The translations under genes and the position numbers were made by a program. 64,000 nt of DNA from Amphibalanus amphitrite (taxonomy: Eukaryota; Arthropoda; Thecostraca; Balanomorpha; Balanidae): NCBI RefSeq assembly GCF_019059575.1, contig NW_024882324.1:1-64000 (forward strand). Direction: 5' to 3'. Of this stretch, positions 46,016 to 55,668 are shown piece by piece (within the stretch, counting starts at the first letter, position 1; every line of letters starts with the position of its first letter). A model generated the notes under the pieces. It made no database searches, had not been told where the DNA came from, and saw only the letters and a list, made by a program, of their open reading frames with translations.

Positions 46016-47395
46016 CATTGGGCAAAACATTTGTACACATTCGCCATATAGATGGCGCTACAAATGGGCGGTTGGCCAAAAAGAATCACCATTGTGCAAA
46101 ACTGTTCGGCGATCCTCCTCTACAACTCGACATTGAGCGAATGGTTCAACATTGTGCAAAACAAATCGTCAATGGTCGAAACTATTCGTCATTGAGCAGC
46201 CGGGAATTCATGATTGGCCAAAACCGTCTATGGAAATTTCAGCATTCATAAAAACAGATCAACAAACAAATGATCGTGTGCACTGGCGGCCACAGGGGGT
46301 ATGGAGCAGCTCATGGGGCCCAATCCTTGACATTTCCCTCATATAACCGAGTGGATGATGGAACAAGCACACCGGGCGGCCAGTAAGTGTTCACTGGACG
46401 AGACCGACCTCAGCCGGCACACCCAGCATATAGGTACGTTCGGCTGAGCCCGGGAGCTCACCATATTTATTTGTGCGCATTAGTCCCACACCAAACAGAT
46501 AAGCAACACCTTGCGCTCATTCTAAGTCAGCTGAACGGTATCGCCTTTGGGCTCGAAATGAGATAGGCCTCATAAATTGGCGAAACCTTGCCCTCGTGAG
46601 GGAGTTGCAGGATACCAAGGCGACCGTCATGGCAGATGTGCACGGCGTTCGTCAGCCTCCGCCATGAGGATAGTTTGCTTATTCGATGTGCCAATAAAGA
46701 GCTCGTCTTTGAATAGGCTATTTACATAATTATAACTTTTGTAATTAAGTGCCCACCGACCAACGTAGGCGTGCTAGGTTGGAATGTTATGGTGCATTGA
46801 CGGAAATGACTTCAATGCATGCATTTCACATATTGAAATCAGCTGTATGTGTGGCATTGCAGGCAAAACATTGCAAGCAAAAACAAAAACCCGAAGAGCA
46901 CATTGTTTTTTCTTGTTGACACTTGACTAAATGACGTCAAAGGTAAGTTTAAACAAAAAATGTCGGCGGCATTGATTGGCAATGCTTGCCGGTAAGATAA
47001 ACGTACTGCATGGCTTGACTGACAATTACCGTACTGTTCCATTCATAGAAAGAAGCTAAGGAACGGCTGACTTAGAAATGCCCATAATGTTCATGCTCAA
47101 GTGGTGAATGGTCGAGGTGTGTTAGATCCATTTAAAAAAACGGCCTGGATATCCATCTATTCTGTTTTTAACATTGCTGAAGTGATATCACCAAATACCG
47201 AGGAGTTTTGCACATTGCCGAAGTCATGGCGAAGTGTCAAACTGTTTTGCAAATCGCTCATTTCAGTGTTAAATCTGTTTTGTCGAATGGCTGAAATGAA
47301 ACACACGACGCCGGAATAGTTGTGCTCAATGCCGATTGTCGAAACGGCTCTTCAAACAGTTATGGCCAATGGTTGAATTCAATTGCAAAAAGGTG
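46016..47395. other. Non-coding DNA with degenerate short-period repeats
   Basis: Around 46020-46240 and 47160-47390, motifs such as CATTG..CGAA, TGGCCAA, GTGCAAAAC and TCAAACTGTT recur every 20-30 bases in diverged form. They resemble the TGGCGCATT..CGACAAA repeats of the 1.2 kb unit. The middle part (46260-47100) is ordinary and has no recognised gene. Confidence 0.45.
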
Positions 47396-47788
47396 TACTA
47401 CCCCTACCACTACTACTACCCCTACCACTACCCCTACCACTACCCCCACCACTACCACTACCACTATCACTACACCTACCACTACCACTGGGTCATGTGA
47501 AGTCACAGATTATCATATAAACTGATGACCTAAAAAAAGAGTTCCTAACCGTGCTCCTACTCGTGTAATTTCATTATTCTTGATCATATTTGGTGGAAAT
47601 AGCGCCTTGCAACGAATGTGGCGCGTTTAGACAAACGTGGCGCATTTGTACCTGTCATTTTATCATGCATCGTTCCACCGAATTGCACCTTTATCGGGCC
47701 ATATTTGACAAAGTTGTGCGATTTGCGGCAGAAATGGCACCTCGTGACAAATGTGGCGCACTACGGCGAACGCGGTGCATTTGTGTAA
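47396..47788. repeat. Left part of the repeat unit carrying the Harbinger insertion
   Basis: Short CCTACCAC microsatellite (47398-47490), then sequence collinear with 44640-44934 of the complete unit (ATTATTCTTGATCATATTTG, GAATTGCACCTTTATCGG, CAAATGTGGCGCACTACGGC). It stops at TAA 47786-47788, where the Harbinger element begins. The unit resumes at 55505. Confidence 0.8.
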
Positions 47789-48079
47789 AGGTCGCCGTCC
47801 ACTGCACTTTTATCCGCCGAAAATAAGCGCTTATTGGCAGAATTAACTACAGAGGCAATGGTAGGAGCAGAATCTGTAAACGCCGAAACGGCCCAGCCGC
47901 CGACAACGTCTTTCGGCATGTTTATCTTTTCATCGCTTACTTTACGCTCTTAATTTAGTGGCGGAAAAGTTGGATCGTGGGAGCTTTTTCTGCCGCTGTT
48001 GACGCCGACTGCGCAAGATTCGAGCCCATACTATTATCTTTTGCGGTGAATAAAGACGGCGGTATCGGGATTTCTTGAA

Positions 48080-48084
48080 ATGAA
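48080..48084 (+). CDS. Candidate start exon of the MADF-BESS gene
   Basis: ATGAA immediately before a strong donor GTGAGT (48085). Joined to 49612 it gives M-K-P-G-D-S-Q-L-V-E-A-V, putting the start codon just before the MADF domain. The join is phase-perfect, but a five-base coding exon is hard to prove from sequence. Confidence 0.45.
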
Positions 48085-51000
48085 GTGAGTATATTTTATA
48101 TATTGATATAGCAACAACCTGTAAAAACCCAATTGAGGTTTATTTTCATGCTATAAAGGGGAAAAATCGTTGTGCAAGGATTTTCTATTCATCCTCCGCA
48201 ACGACATCTCAGCATTTTTTCGAATTATTTGTGTCTTGTAGACTTTCAAATGATAGCATTTTGTTGACAATTTTATTATATGCATGACATAAACCAGGGG
48301 TGGAGATCTGTCAAAATTTCAAGGGGTTCCAGGCTGGGCAGATGGAGGCGGGCTGGATGCAGTACCATTGACTTGCATAGCAGTAATTTGTTTTCAGGGG
48401 GGGGGAGTCCTGACCCCCCGACCCCCCCCCCCGAGATCTCCACCTCTGACATAAACTCATCATGGGCGTGGTATGCTGTAAGTGCTTATTCCTTGGTAGG
48501 TGGCAGGCTGATATTGAATCATAGATCATCTCAAATAAATTCACAATATTCCAGACGCAGGCAGCCTTCTGCTGGGTTCCACTCAAAGGTGCCACTGAAT
48601 GTTGATGTACCTATTTCTGAATGGAACTTGGGATAGGTAGTCTGGGATGAGACTGTAGGTATCTAATCCACTCCAGATCTGGTATGTCCAAGTAGATTAT
48701 TTCCCCAAATTTATTTATGTCGGCATGGGCATTCCTTCGTTCTCAAATTCGCATTGATCCATATCCATTTCTGCAGCACATTTGAATAAAAGTAAAGAAA
48801 TAAAATGTGTTTCTTAACAACTGTGAGTCTGCCAACCTGGAAAAACACGTTATGCCGAATATGTCCAGCGTAGTGGCAGGATTGTGCCAAAGATTTCAGT
48901 GCATGTCCATCTTAACTTCGCATGCACCAAGGTCAGCACATGGTGGCTGCTGAATTTTTCGGCGCAGCCTGTGACTGGCAAGTTACATGGCAGTTTCATT
49001 GCCAGTCATATTTTAGGTTGAGTGATTGTGTATCAGGTGTTCAGCATTTTGCCTGAAGCCAAAGATGACCACTCTAGGTATTTTTTTTTAACATTACAAA
49101 GTCCCAGTGTCCCAAAAATGTATTTTGGTGTGGGTGTCGGAGGGGAAAATTCTCCACCTAAAAGGAAATGAGATTGGAAAATTGCAGGTCAGATAACGGG
49201 TCCAAAAAAGGTGGGAAAGAGACCAAGAGCATAAAATGATGTACAAGTGTATTAGAATGTAGGTCTATGATATAAAGCGAACATCTGACGCAAATATTTA
49301 ATCAAAGAAAATTGGGAGTGCAAAATTGCTCCTAGAAATTGGAGGTAAGAGTGAAAATGGGTTTCATTTCGGTGTCATTTGCCACCCAAATCGACAAATT
49401 TTGGGACACTAGCATTACCAAAATCTTTCCCAAGGTAATGTCATTTTTAAATGCTGGTATTTCTATGACGTGTGTGTGTGTGTGTGGGGGGGGGGGATCT
49501 TAGATTTCTCAAGCTCAAAGATTTCTCAGACTTGCCTCCAACTTATAACAACATCTGTCAAAAATTATCCCATTGCTGTTGCTCTGATATCTTCCTTTTC
49601 TGTCACGATAGGCCCGGAGACAGCCAGCTGGTCGAAGCTGTTCGTAAGCGGGAGGCACTTTGGAATGTGCGGCAGGCAGCATATCACCAGCGCAAGCACA
49701 AGCTGCGGCTATGGGCGGAGGTGGCGGCAGAGACCGGACGAAATGGTGAGCATTTTCTGAAATGCATTTTTACATTGACTTTGTTTTGGGCGTATAATGG
49801 TCGTTTCACAAGACGATCTATACAGGTCTGGAGACATCAATGAGCTCGCCTAGCCACCACCCCACTGACATCTGGCGGAGCTTGTAGACACCAACCAATA
49901 GAGGGCAACACCAGCGGCCCCACCATGCGTAAACGCACGCACGTCACACAGCATGAAGTCGGCGGCGCCATACATAGGCGGAGCCTTTGTATGGCGGTAC
50001 CGTAGATCAGTTGGTAGAGCGTTGGACTCCGTGTGGTGAGAGCACGCGTGCCCGGTCATAACAGTTCGGGTTCGAAGCGCGACGGGCGCTTGATATTTAT
50101 GGGCCTTCTGACAGGTATGGTTGCGGTTGGTGGCAGGCCGTAGCCAGGCTAAGCCTGTGAGAGAGGGGACCGGCCGTGCGCGGCTTGTGCGCACGTTAAA
50201 CTTAACCCTCGCCCATGTAGGGGGGGGTTGGTGCAACCCCCCCCCCCCTGAGGTTTTTCTTAGCTACACGCCGAACCGTTTCAGATAGCCTGCTCAAATT
50301 TTCAGTACCCTTTGGGGCATCCTTTGCGCAACTTTTGGTATTTTATTTTTGTCAAGGTCATGTCAGGTCACGGAGTTATGACGTCATAAAGGGAACAACC
50401 TCCGGCCAGATTTACGCTAAATTGGACATTGCTTCACATTGGTATAAATGCCGACTGACCTGACACACTGATGGATTGTTTTAGAATCACAACTGGCTGA
50501 TTTGACATTGGCACCATGTTGACATTTTGAAGGTTACTAAAGGTCAAGGTAAGGTCAGTGACCTCGGTTGACCTGTAATGACTTCTTGCACTTGTATGCC
50601 TTTTCGGGGTATTTTGATGCCCTGAATTCGAATTTGCTATCCATTTCAGGCATCGTCTGTTGTTTCTTGTAGTTCATTTTGGGTCAGGGTCAGGTCAGTG
50701 ACGTCACACGCCTGACGTGACCCAATGCACAAATGACCTTGCAGACTTCCGATGCTCCCAACGCATCATTTTTAGAGTTATGACATCGAAATACACACTA
50801 AACGATAGAGAATTGATCAAGGATCACGATAGTGAAGGTCTCAAGTCGATATCTCTTACCGTTTTGCCGCAATCGGCGCGGAAATCTGAAAAAGTTAGAT
50901 TTTTCCGAAAATTTGACCTTTGACCGGTCATAAGTAGGTCAAATGTTGACCTATGACCAAAAAAATATACCACCAATCGCGAGATCTCGTTGAGAGCAAT

Positions 51001-53846
51001 CCGTTGGTTTTTTCCGCTAACCTCTACGACGCTCCGTTTTCAAACGCCAGAGGGGGTCGCACCAACCCCCCCCCCCTGCATGGGCGAAGGTGGCAAAACA
51101 CCGTTTACGGGCGAGGGTTAATTATGCCGTAGAACCGGAATTGCGCGATCGGAGGGTAGAGGGCAGGGTCACCGCAACAAGCTTCGCTTAGCGGTGGCCC
51201 TGTCCTTGTGAAACCTTCCTATCAAAAAGGTTCGGACTAATTTATTTTGAAAATAGCCTTTCTTAGGAAGTTTGTGGGGCAGAAATTCGTGTCCAATTGT
51301 TATGTTAGTTAAGGTGCATCACTGAATCGATTGTTTTCATTACATAGATAATATTTTGCACTACACAGACATTTCAAAGCTCCTCAATGCGAAAAAGATT
51401 GGTCTGCTAAGCAACAAATTCCTACAACTGAGCTTAAGTTGGTGGGGGCCAAACGCTTATAGGTGGGGCAAATTGCAAAATGGCAAGTTGGTGGGGTAGC
51501 CGCCCCACCAACTGAATAGGAAGCTCCTCCCCTGGCGCCATATCTAATCCAATCACCATCTGTATGACGTCTAATCTGTTTTTTCTTCACATTTATATAT
51601 TAAGATTTCTGACGAACTATCCACCATTGTTTAGACTTAATCATCATTATCATCGAAATCAAAACGTATGTATGTATGTATGCATGTATGTATGTATACA
51701 TGTGAATGGATACCAGGATAGAGATGTAGTAAAAAATAAAGGTATACTAAATACTTCGTTTTTTCAGTTGCTGATGTAAAGTCAAGATGGAAGTCCATCC
51801 GGGACTATTTTATGAAGTGTCGGCAGGCCCCGCCGAGCGGCTCTGCTGCCAGCTCGACCACCGACGGCGCCACGCAGAGGGAGCTGAGTTTCCTCAATGA
51901 TTCTGTCAAGCCAAAGCCGTGAGTTTTTTTTTTTTACTCTTACCGTTTTTCCCTTCCGTAATAGATAAATTCGTACAATGCGTGCATTTTCTGTATTGTT
52001 TATTGCCAGTTGTCAGCTTGCTTAGCTCAGATATGTAAATGGATATGAATGTATAGTTTTCTATAGTTGTAGATGTTATGTGGGACAAGAGCTGATTGTG
52101 ACCCCTCTATAAAAAGTTGTTTTTAAAACGGGCTTCGCTGAGGGCTTTATAGTACAACATTTAGGTTGTAATATGTAGGTTAGATGAAATGACCTCCCCT
52201 GCTTGAATAGCTTGTTTTCGCTTCACTGTTATGTATTGAAATTAGTTATCAATAGTTCTGTACATAACATATTTTAGTACGCAATAAGATTTGTAACGTT
52301 GGACGGAAAGTTAGATTACACGTACGGGGTGCGGTCTACTCCGTCTGGTGACGGTCGGCCAACTGAACGCCCCATCCACAATGAACTTTCCCTTTCCCCG
52401 ATGAACATTTTATCGTCCAATGCTGAATCACACCATGCTTGCCTTATGACGGTCCTTTCACAGCGTGACAACAAACCTGACGGCGCCACATGCTGATCCT
52501 GATCCCTTATCGTTTGTAGAGGATCCTCACTTGGTAGGTTTGATGCTTTGCGCAGTCGATACGGTTTGCATGACGCGCTCTTGTAATAATGACCTTTGTG
52601 TAGTAGCGTAATCCTGTCAGGTAGCTACTTATCTTGCAATTCGTCTATTGTGGGTTGTGCAATTTAACAATCAACTGACAAGGTGAAACCTCCAATACTC
52701 CAAAACCTCCAAACTTAAAAAGCAACAACAAGAAGAGAAGGGCGTTTATGTCTAACTAACTTGTAACTAGTTATGTCGTTTAGGCGGACAGGACTGAAAG
52801 TACGAGGGTACACAGATTACCGTTCTGTATACTCAGCGCCACGGTCAAAGCCATGCTAATCTCTTTTTCAGGAGAACCCTGACATAGAAGAAGAACACTC
52901 TGGTGATCCATGGCTCGTATTCTCGGAAGGTCAGTTTCTTACTAAGGCTATAATGTCTACGTATGTTATGCAGTATGATGGAGATACTTTTTATGTGTAT
53001 TATGCATTTTTAGAGTTCTTGAGATCACAGCGAAGGTTTTATGTATGTAGGCTAGCCAAACGTACTTGATGTGTGTTGACCGTAGATCATTAAAGCATCA
53101 ACAAATACCAAAGCTTGTTTCGGAAAGAAAATAGCAGGTGTGATTGATGTACTAATAGCTCTATCTAACTTGATGCTTGTTTTTACTAAAGATGAAAAAT
53201 AGAATTCGAAGGTAATGCATTAAATGCCCCTTCCCACAAGGGTCGAAATTATTATGTACCTTATACACAAGAACTAGAGAAAAGCGGTCGTCGATTCCCG
53301 ACTCTGCAAATGGATAATTTTCCTTCTTTCACGACAGTGGACGACGAGTGGGAGCAGGACTCCGCACCCCGCGCGCCGGCTGGCCCGCAGAGGGCCTCTA
53401 CACCTCGGGAGCCATCTGCTGATCGCCCGCAGCAGGCCTCCGCACCCCGCACGCCGCCTGCTGATCGCGCGCAGGAGGCCTCTGCTCCTCGGGCGCCGAC
53501 CGCTGGTCGCCCGCAGCAGGCCTCCGCACCCCGCACGCCGCCTGCTGATCGCGCGCAGGAGGCCTCTGCTCCTCGGGAGCCGACCGCTGACCGACCAGAG
53601 CAGGGCGAAGTCCAGCCCCAGAGGCCTCGCCGGCGTGCCCGTCGGGTGGCTGCCGACGAAGGGACCAGGGAGATCCTGCAGCGGGCGATTGAGCAGGTGC
53701 AGCAAGCCGTCGAGAGGCTAGAGGACGATGATGCCATCTTTGGACATTTGGTGGGTCAGGATATCAGGCAAGTGGCAACTAGAAAGAAGTCCCTTCTTAA
53801 AATCCAAATCATGCAGCTGATCCACGCTGCGGCATATGAGGAATAA
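48080..53846 (+). CDS. MADF-BESS DNA-binding protein of the Harbinger element (spliced)
   Basis: Proposed exons: 48080-48084, 49612-49745, 51768-51918, 52872-52929 and 53203-53846. The N-terminal half is a MADF (Myb/SANT-like) domain: LVEAVRKREALWNVRQAAYH, RLWAEVAAETGRN, then ADVKSRWKSIRDYF. The C terminus is a BESS motif: DDDAIFGHLVGQDIRQVATR followed by LLKIQIMQLIHAAAYEE. Between them are acidic and Pro/Ala-rich linkers with a tandem repeat. PIF/Harbinger elements normally carry such a second, DNA-binding protein that brings the transposase to the ends and the nucleus. All joins fit in phase except 51918 to 52872 (phase 2 against phase 0), so a small exon or a defect may lie there. Confidence 0.72.
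48295..48448. mobile_element. hAT-like MITE inside the Harbinger element
   Basis: Ends CAGGGGTGGAGATCTG and ..CGAGATCTCCACCTCTG are inverted. The 8-bp duplication ACATAAAC flanks both sides (48287-48294 and 48449-48456). A G-run and C-run sit near the right end. It lies in the first intron of the MADF-BESS gene and postdates the Harbinger copy. Confidence 0.82.
48457..49611 (+). other. Rest of intron 1 of the MADF-BESS gene
   Basis: No exon was recognised. It includes a GT microsatellite with a G-run (about 49470-49497). It ends at the acceptor CACGATAG. Confidence 0.5.
49612..49745 (+). CDS. MADF exon 2 (first half of MADF domain)
   Basis: Encodes PGDSQLVEAVRKREALWNVR, QAAYHQRKHKLRLWAEVAAE and TGRN. 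Trp at WNVR and LW, with the hydrophobic spacing around them, fits the MADF consensus. The donor GTGAGC starts at 49746. The last base (G) joins TT of the next exon to give Val. Confidence 0.8.
49993..50201 (+). repeat. tRNA-derived, SINE-like segment
   Basis: A-box-like TAGATCAGTTGGTAGAGCG at 50003 and B-box GGTTCGAAGC at 50069-50078, with a non-tRNA 3' body reaching the TTAA at 50202. The acceptor stem does not pair, so it is not a functional tRNA. It resembles the segment at 25218 in the pol III boxes and in the following (C/T)TGATATTT or CTGGATATTT. Confidence 0.5.
50206..51117. mobile_element. TTAA-flanked element with G/C-run ends, inside Harbinger
   Basis: TTAA at 50202-50205 and 51118-51121. 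Both ends read CCCTCGCCC. G- and C-runs lie at 50220-50248 and 51065-51076, next to CATG(T/C)AGGGGGG-type sequence. GGTCA and TGACGTCA motifs fill the interior. It lies in intron 2 of the MADF-BESS gene. No coding capacity. Confidence 0.8.
51122..51767 (+). other. Rest of intron 2 of the MADF-BESS gene
   Basis: AT-rich, with an ATGT microsatellite (about 51667-51697). It ends at the acceptor TTTTTTCAG (51759-51767). No other feature. Confidence 0.55.
51768..51918 (+). CDS. MADF exon 3 (second half of MADF domain)
   Basis: VADVKSRWKSIRDYFMKCRQ, then a Ser/Thr/Ala-rich linker and ELSFLNDSVKPKP. The K(S/K)RWK(S/N)(L/I)RD core is diagnostic of MADF. The best donor is GTGAGT at 51919, leaving phase 2. 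A weaker one (GTCAAG, near 51905) would leave phase 0 and fit the next exon. Confidence 0.75.
51919..52871 (+). other. Intron region between MADF exons 3 and 4
   Basis: Should contain either nothing or a small missed exon that repairs the phase. A 66-codon frame (52299-52496) lies in it, but its upstream acceptor is poor. A 14-base AG..GT interval at 52520-52533 does not restore the frame. Confidence 0.4.
52872..52929 (+). CDS. MADF-BESS exon 4 (acidic linker)
   Basis: ENPDIEEEHSGDPWLVFSE plus one base. The acceptor is CTTTTTCAG and the donor GTCAGT. The final G joins AA of exon 5 to give Glu, phase-perfect. Confidence 0.65.
53203..53846 (+). CDS. MADF-BESS exon 5 (Pro/Ala repeat and BESS motif)
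   Basis: FEGNALNAPSHKGRNYYVPY to NFPSFTTVDDEW, then four to five tandem repeats of about 20 residues (PR(T/A/E)P..D/GR.Q.AS), a basic RPRRRARR, a predicted helix EILQRAIEQVQQAVERLE and the BESS motif, then TAA at 53844. BESS motifs mediate protein-protein contacts and usually end MADF proteins. The acceptor AAAAATAG at 53202 is chosen because exon 4 then joins in frame. Confidence 0.78.
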
Positions 53847-54347
53847 GTTAGTGATATCCAGTCCTGCAACAGCTACAGGGCACGGCATTTGTTTTGCTTT
53901 AAATCAATGCTGTTTTTAATGTGTTATAGAATCGCTAGGCTTATGTTTGATAATGTTAGCAAGCGCTTTTCTCAGGCTCATTGTTAATAAGATAATGATA
54001 AGAATCAGTAGCCTTATAATAAAGCTCAATGTATTGCCGAATATAATTAAACCAGAATGAGACGACAGTTTCGGGCGTAGCCCATTATCAAGTCTGACAA
54101 TTCCGGATTTGAAATTTGAAATTTCAAATCCGAAGTCTACATTTGAAATTTGAAATTTCAAATCCGGAATTGTCAGACTTGATAATGGGCTACGCCCGAA
54201 ACTGTCGTCTCATTCTGGTTTAATTATATTCGGCAATACATTGAACTTTATTATAAGGCTACGGCTTTTCATCATTATCTTAGGTTATAGAATCGCCGTA
54301 ATTATTTATTTGCACATCAATTTTGTACTCGTGTTGATTCCAATTCA
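53847..54347. other. Spacer between the convergent Harbinger genes
   Basis: 500 bases between the MADF-BESS stop and the open frame of the transposase. It is dominated by the palindrome at 53988-54282. A 13-bp direct repeat GTTATAGAATCGC occurs at 53923-53935 and 54284-54296. Confidence 0.7.
53988..54282. repeat. Palindrome with poly(A) signals on both strands
   Basis: Arms of about 140 bases mirror each other (TAAGATAATGA outward, GACAATTCCGGATTTGAAA inward) around a short loop near 54128-54142. The left arm holds AATAAA at 54018-54023 on the + strand. The right arm holds TTTATT at 54247-54252, which is AATAAA on the - strand. It can therefore end both convergent transcripts. It may be a MITE nested in the Harbinger element, given the 13-bp flanking direct repeat, or an original internal part. 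Confidence 0.8.
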
Positions 54348-54434
54348 TTACCGTTCAAATTCATTACACGCATTGTGGTTGTATCTGATCACGAGTGGTT
54401 GTATCTGATTATTTTTTGTTGCATATTTCGTCAC

Positions 54435-55046
54435 AGCGGCCAGGAGAACCGTGCTGAACGTGTGTTTGTAATTGAAATATTCGCTGCCGGTGTTGGCTGG
54501 CGCCTGCAGGACGACATGTTTTCCATCGAGAGCTGCCACACAGTTTGGGAAGTTCCAACGGTCTCGGAAGGTGGCCTCGCTCCTCTCCCAGGTGTGGCGA
54601 GTAGGGGAGGCCAACACCTCCGGACCGACGGCGGCGATGATCGCGGCACACGTGTCGTAGACTATGGCGCGGACCGTCTTCTCTCCCAGGCGGTACGTGG
54701 GAGCCAGAGCCGAAAACTCCATCCCTGACGCCAGATACCGAAGGGTAACGGCCAGGCGCTGCGCGGGGTCGATGGGCTCTCTGAAGTTGGTGTGTTTTCT
54801 GGCGATGGTTGGCCCGATCTTGCTAAGAAGGAGATCGAAAGTGTCGCGGGTCATCCGGAAGTAGGTGCGGTGCCGCTCAGGGTCGTTGGTACGCAACTCT
54901 TGTACGAGGTTGAAGAATTCCCCCCGAGCTCGGCGGCGGCGGTTCACGTCAGCGACCCAGCTCTTGTGCCGACGTTTCGGACGGCACTCCTCGTCATACT
55001 CCATCATTAATAGCTCGGCTTGGGCCAAACTTAAGCCGACGTCCAT
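54435..55046 (-). CDS. PIF/Harbinger transposase (HARBI1-like), C-terminally truncated
   Basis: Start chosen at MDVGLSLAQAELL; the longer upstream frame is AT-rich and hydrophobic and unlikely to be used. Family features in order: MTRDTFDLLLSKIGPTIA, REPIDPAQRLAVTLRYLASG, YRLGEKTVRAIV, then the first catalytic Asp in NCVAALDGKHVVLQAP and YFNYKHTFSTVLLAA. Harbinger transposases cut and join DNA with a DDE triad. The stretch with the second D and the E is not found here. At 54434 the frame meets GTGACG, either a splice donor or the start of unrelated sequence. No second exon was found on the - strand of this element, so it looks inactive. The family's usual length is roughly 350-400 residues, against about 204 here. 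Confidence 0.82.
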
Positions 55047-55408
55047 TCTCGATATATAAAGTATAGAAGCAATAACAAGAAGATATATAAAGTATAAAAG
55101 CAATAACAAGAAAAGGTACTACCTGAGATGTTTTGTTTACATTTGTTTTCCTGACGGCGGTATTTGCTTCGTAACCCAAGAGTATTAAGAAAAAATGTCG
55201 CGTGCTTATTTTCGAAGGATTTTATTTGTTAATCTATTGCATCATGGTTAACCTGCTAAAACATTTTTTTATACTTTTATTTTTTATTTTCCTACAGAAT
55301 TACCATCATTCTATGACTTCAGGTGGCTTGCACACCCTATAATAACAAAACACTTGATACTAACATAAGCGCGTACTTTCAGCACCTCTGCCGATGCTTT
55401 TTGTGCAG

Positions 55409-55504
55409 TGGACGGCGTCATTTTAGGAAACGCCGAAAATTCGCGCTTATCGACGATTACGCGCTTACTTTCGGCGGATGCCAATGTGCAGTGGACGGCG
55501 ACCT
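55409..55504. repeat. Right terminal region of the Harbinger element
   Basis: Holds two direct copies of GTGCAGTGGACGGCG (about 55406-55420 and 55487-55501) and repeated CGCCGAAA/TTTCGGCG motifs. These are likely binding sites for the element's own proteins. The left end has one matching copy at 47793-47807. Confidence 0.75.
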
Positions 55505-55668
55505 TAAGCGTATTAAAAACTGTCTTTATTTACCGAAAATCAACATCTTCATTCGCCTCTGTGTATCAAAATAAATAAGCTGTCAATCCGTAAATGAGAG
55601 GCACCCGCCGCCGCTTGCCATGCATTTTATTGTCAAAGTCCATCGAACCCGGCTGCCGATGCCTTTAA
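55505..55668. repeat. Middle part of the host repeat unit
   Basis: Collinear with 44934-45090 of the complete unit (AAAACTGTCTTTATTTA, AAATCAACATCTTCA, CACCCGCCGCCGCTTGCCAT). It is bounded by the Harbinger TAA on the left and by the TTAA of the next insertion (55665-55668) on the right. Confidence 0.85.

Larger units (their letters stand above)
47789..55504. mobile_element. PIF/Harbinger transposon, 7.7 kb, with related empty site in the window
   Basis: Terminal inverted repeats start AGGTCGCCGTCCACTGCAC at both ends (first 19 bases identical), followed by similar ATCCGCCGAAA(A/G)TAAGCGC. A further inverted core (GTGCAGTGGACGGCG) lies at about 55406-55420. The flanks are TAA at 47786-47788 and 55505-55507, the 3-bp target duplication expected of PIF/Harbinger. 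At 44.93 kb the same host repeat reads GCATTTGTG-TTA-GCGCATTG without an insertion. Inside are a spliced MADF-BESS gene (+), a Harbinger-type transposase part (-), a hAT-like MITE, a SINE-like segment and a TTAA element. The transposase lacks its C-terminal half, so the copy is probably not autonomous. Confidence 0.9.

Noticed and set aside
44286-46092. Open frames of Thr/Pro, Leu/Pro, Gly/Val or Ser/Arg repeats across the CCTACC arrays
   Set aside because: Products of the microsatellite in each frame; no start context, splice sites or conservation to support coding.
52299-52496. 66-codon frame as an extra exon of the MADF-BESS gene
   Set aside because: The only in-frame acceptor (..GCAATAAG) lacks a pyrimidine tract and no donor restores the phase to exon 4.
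55047-55109. Hydrophobic N-terminal extension of the transposase (from 55109 on the - strand)
   Set aside because: It is AT-rich, unlike the rest, contains a local direct repeat, and has no counterpart in HARBI1-like proteins; the Met at 55046 fits better.
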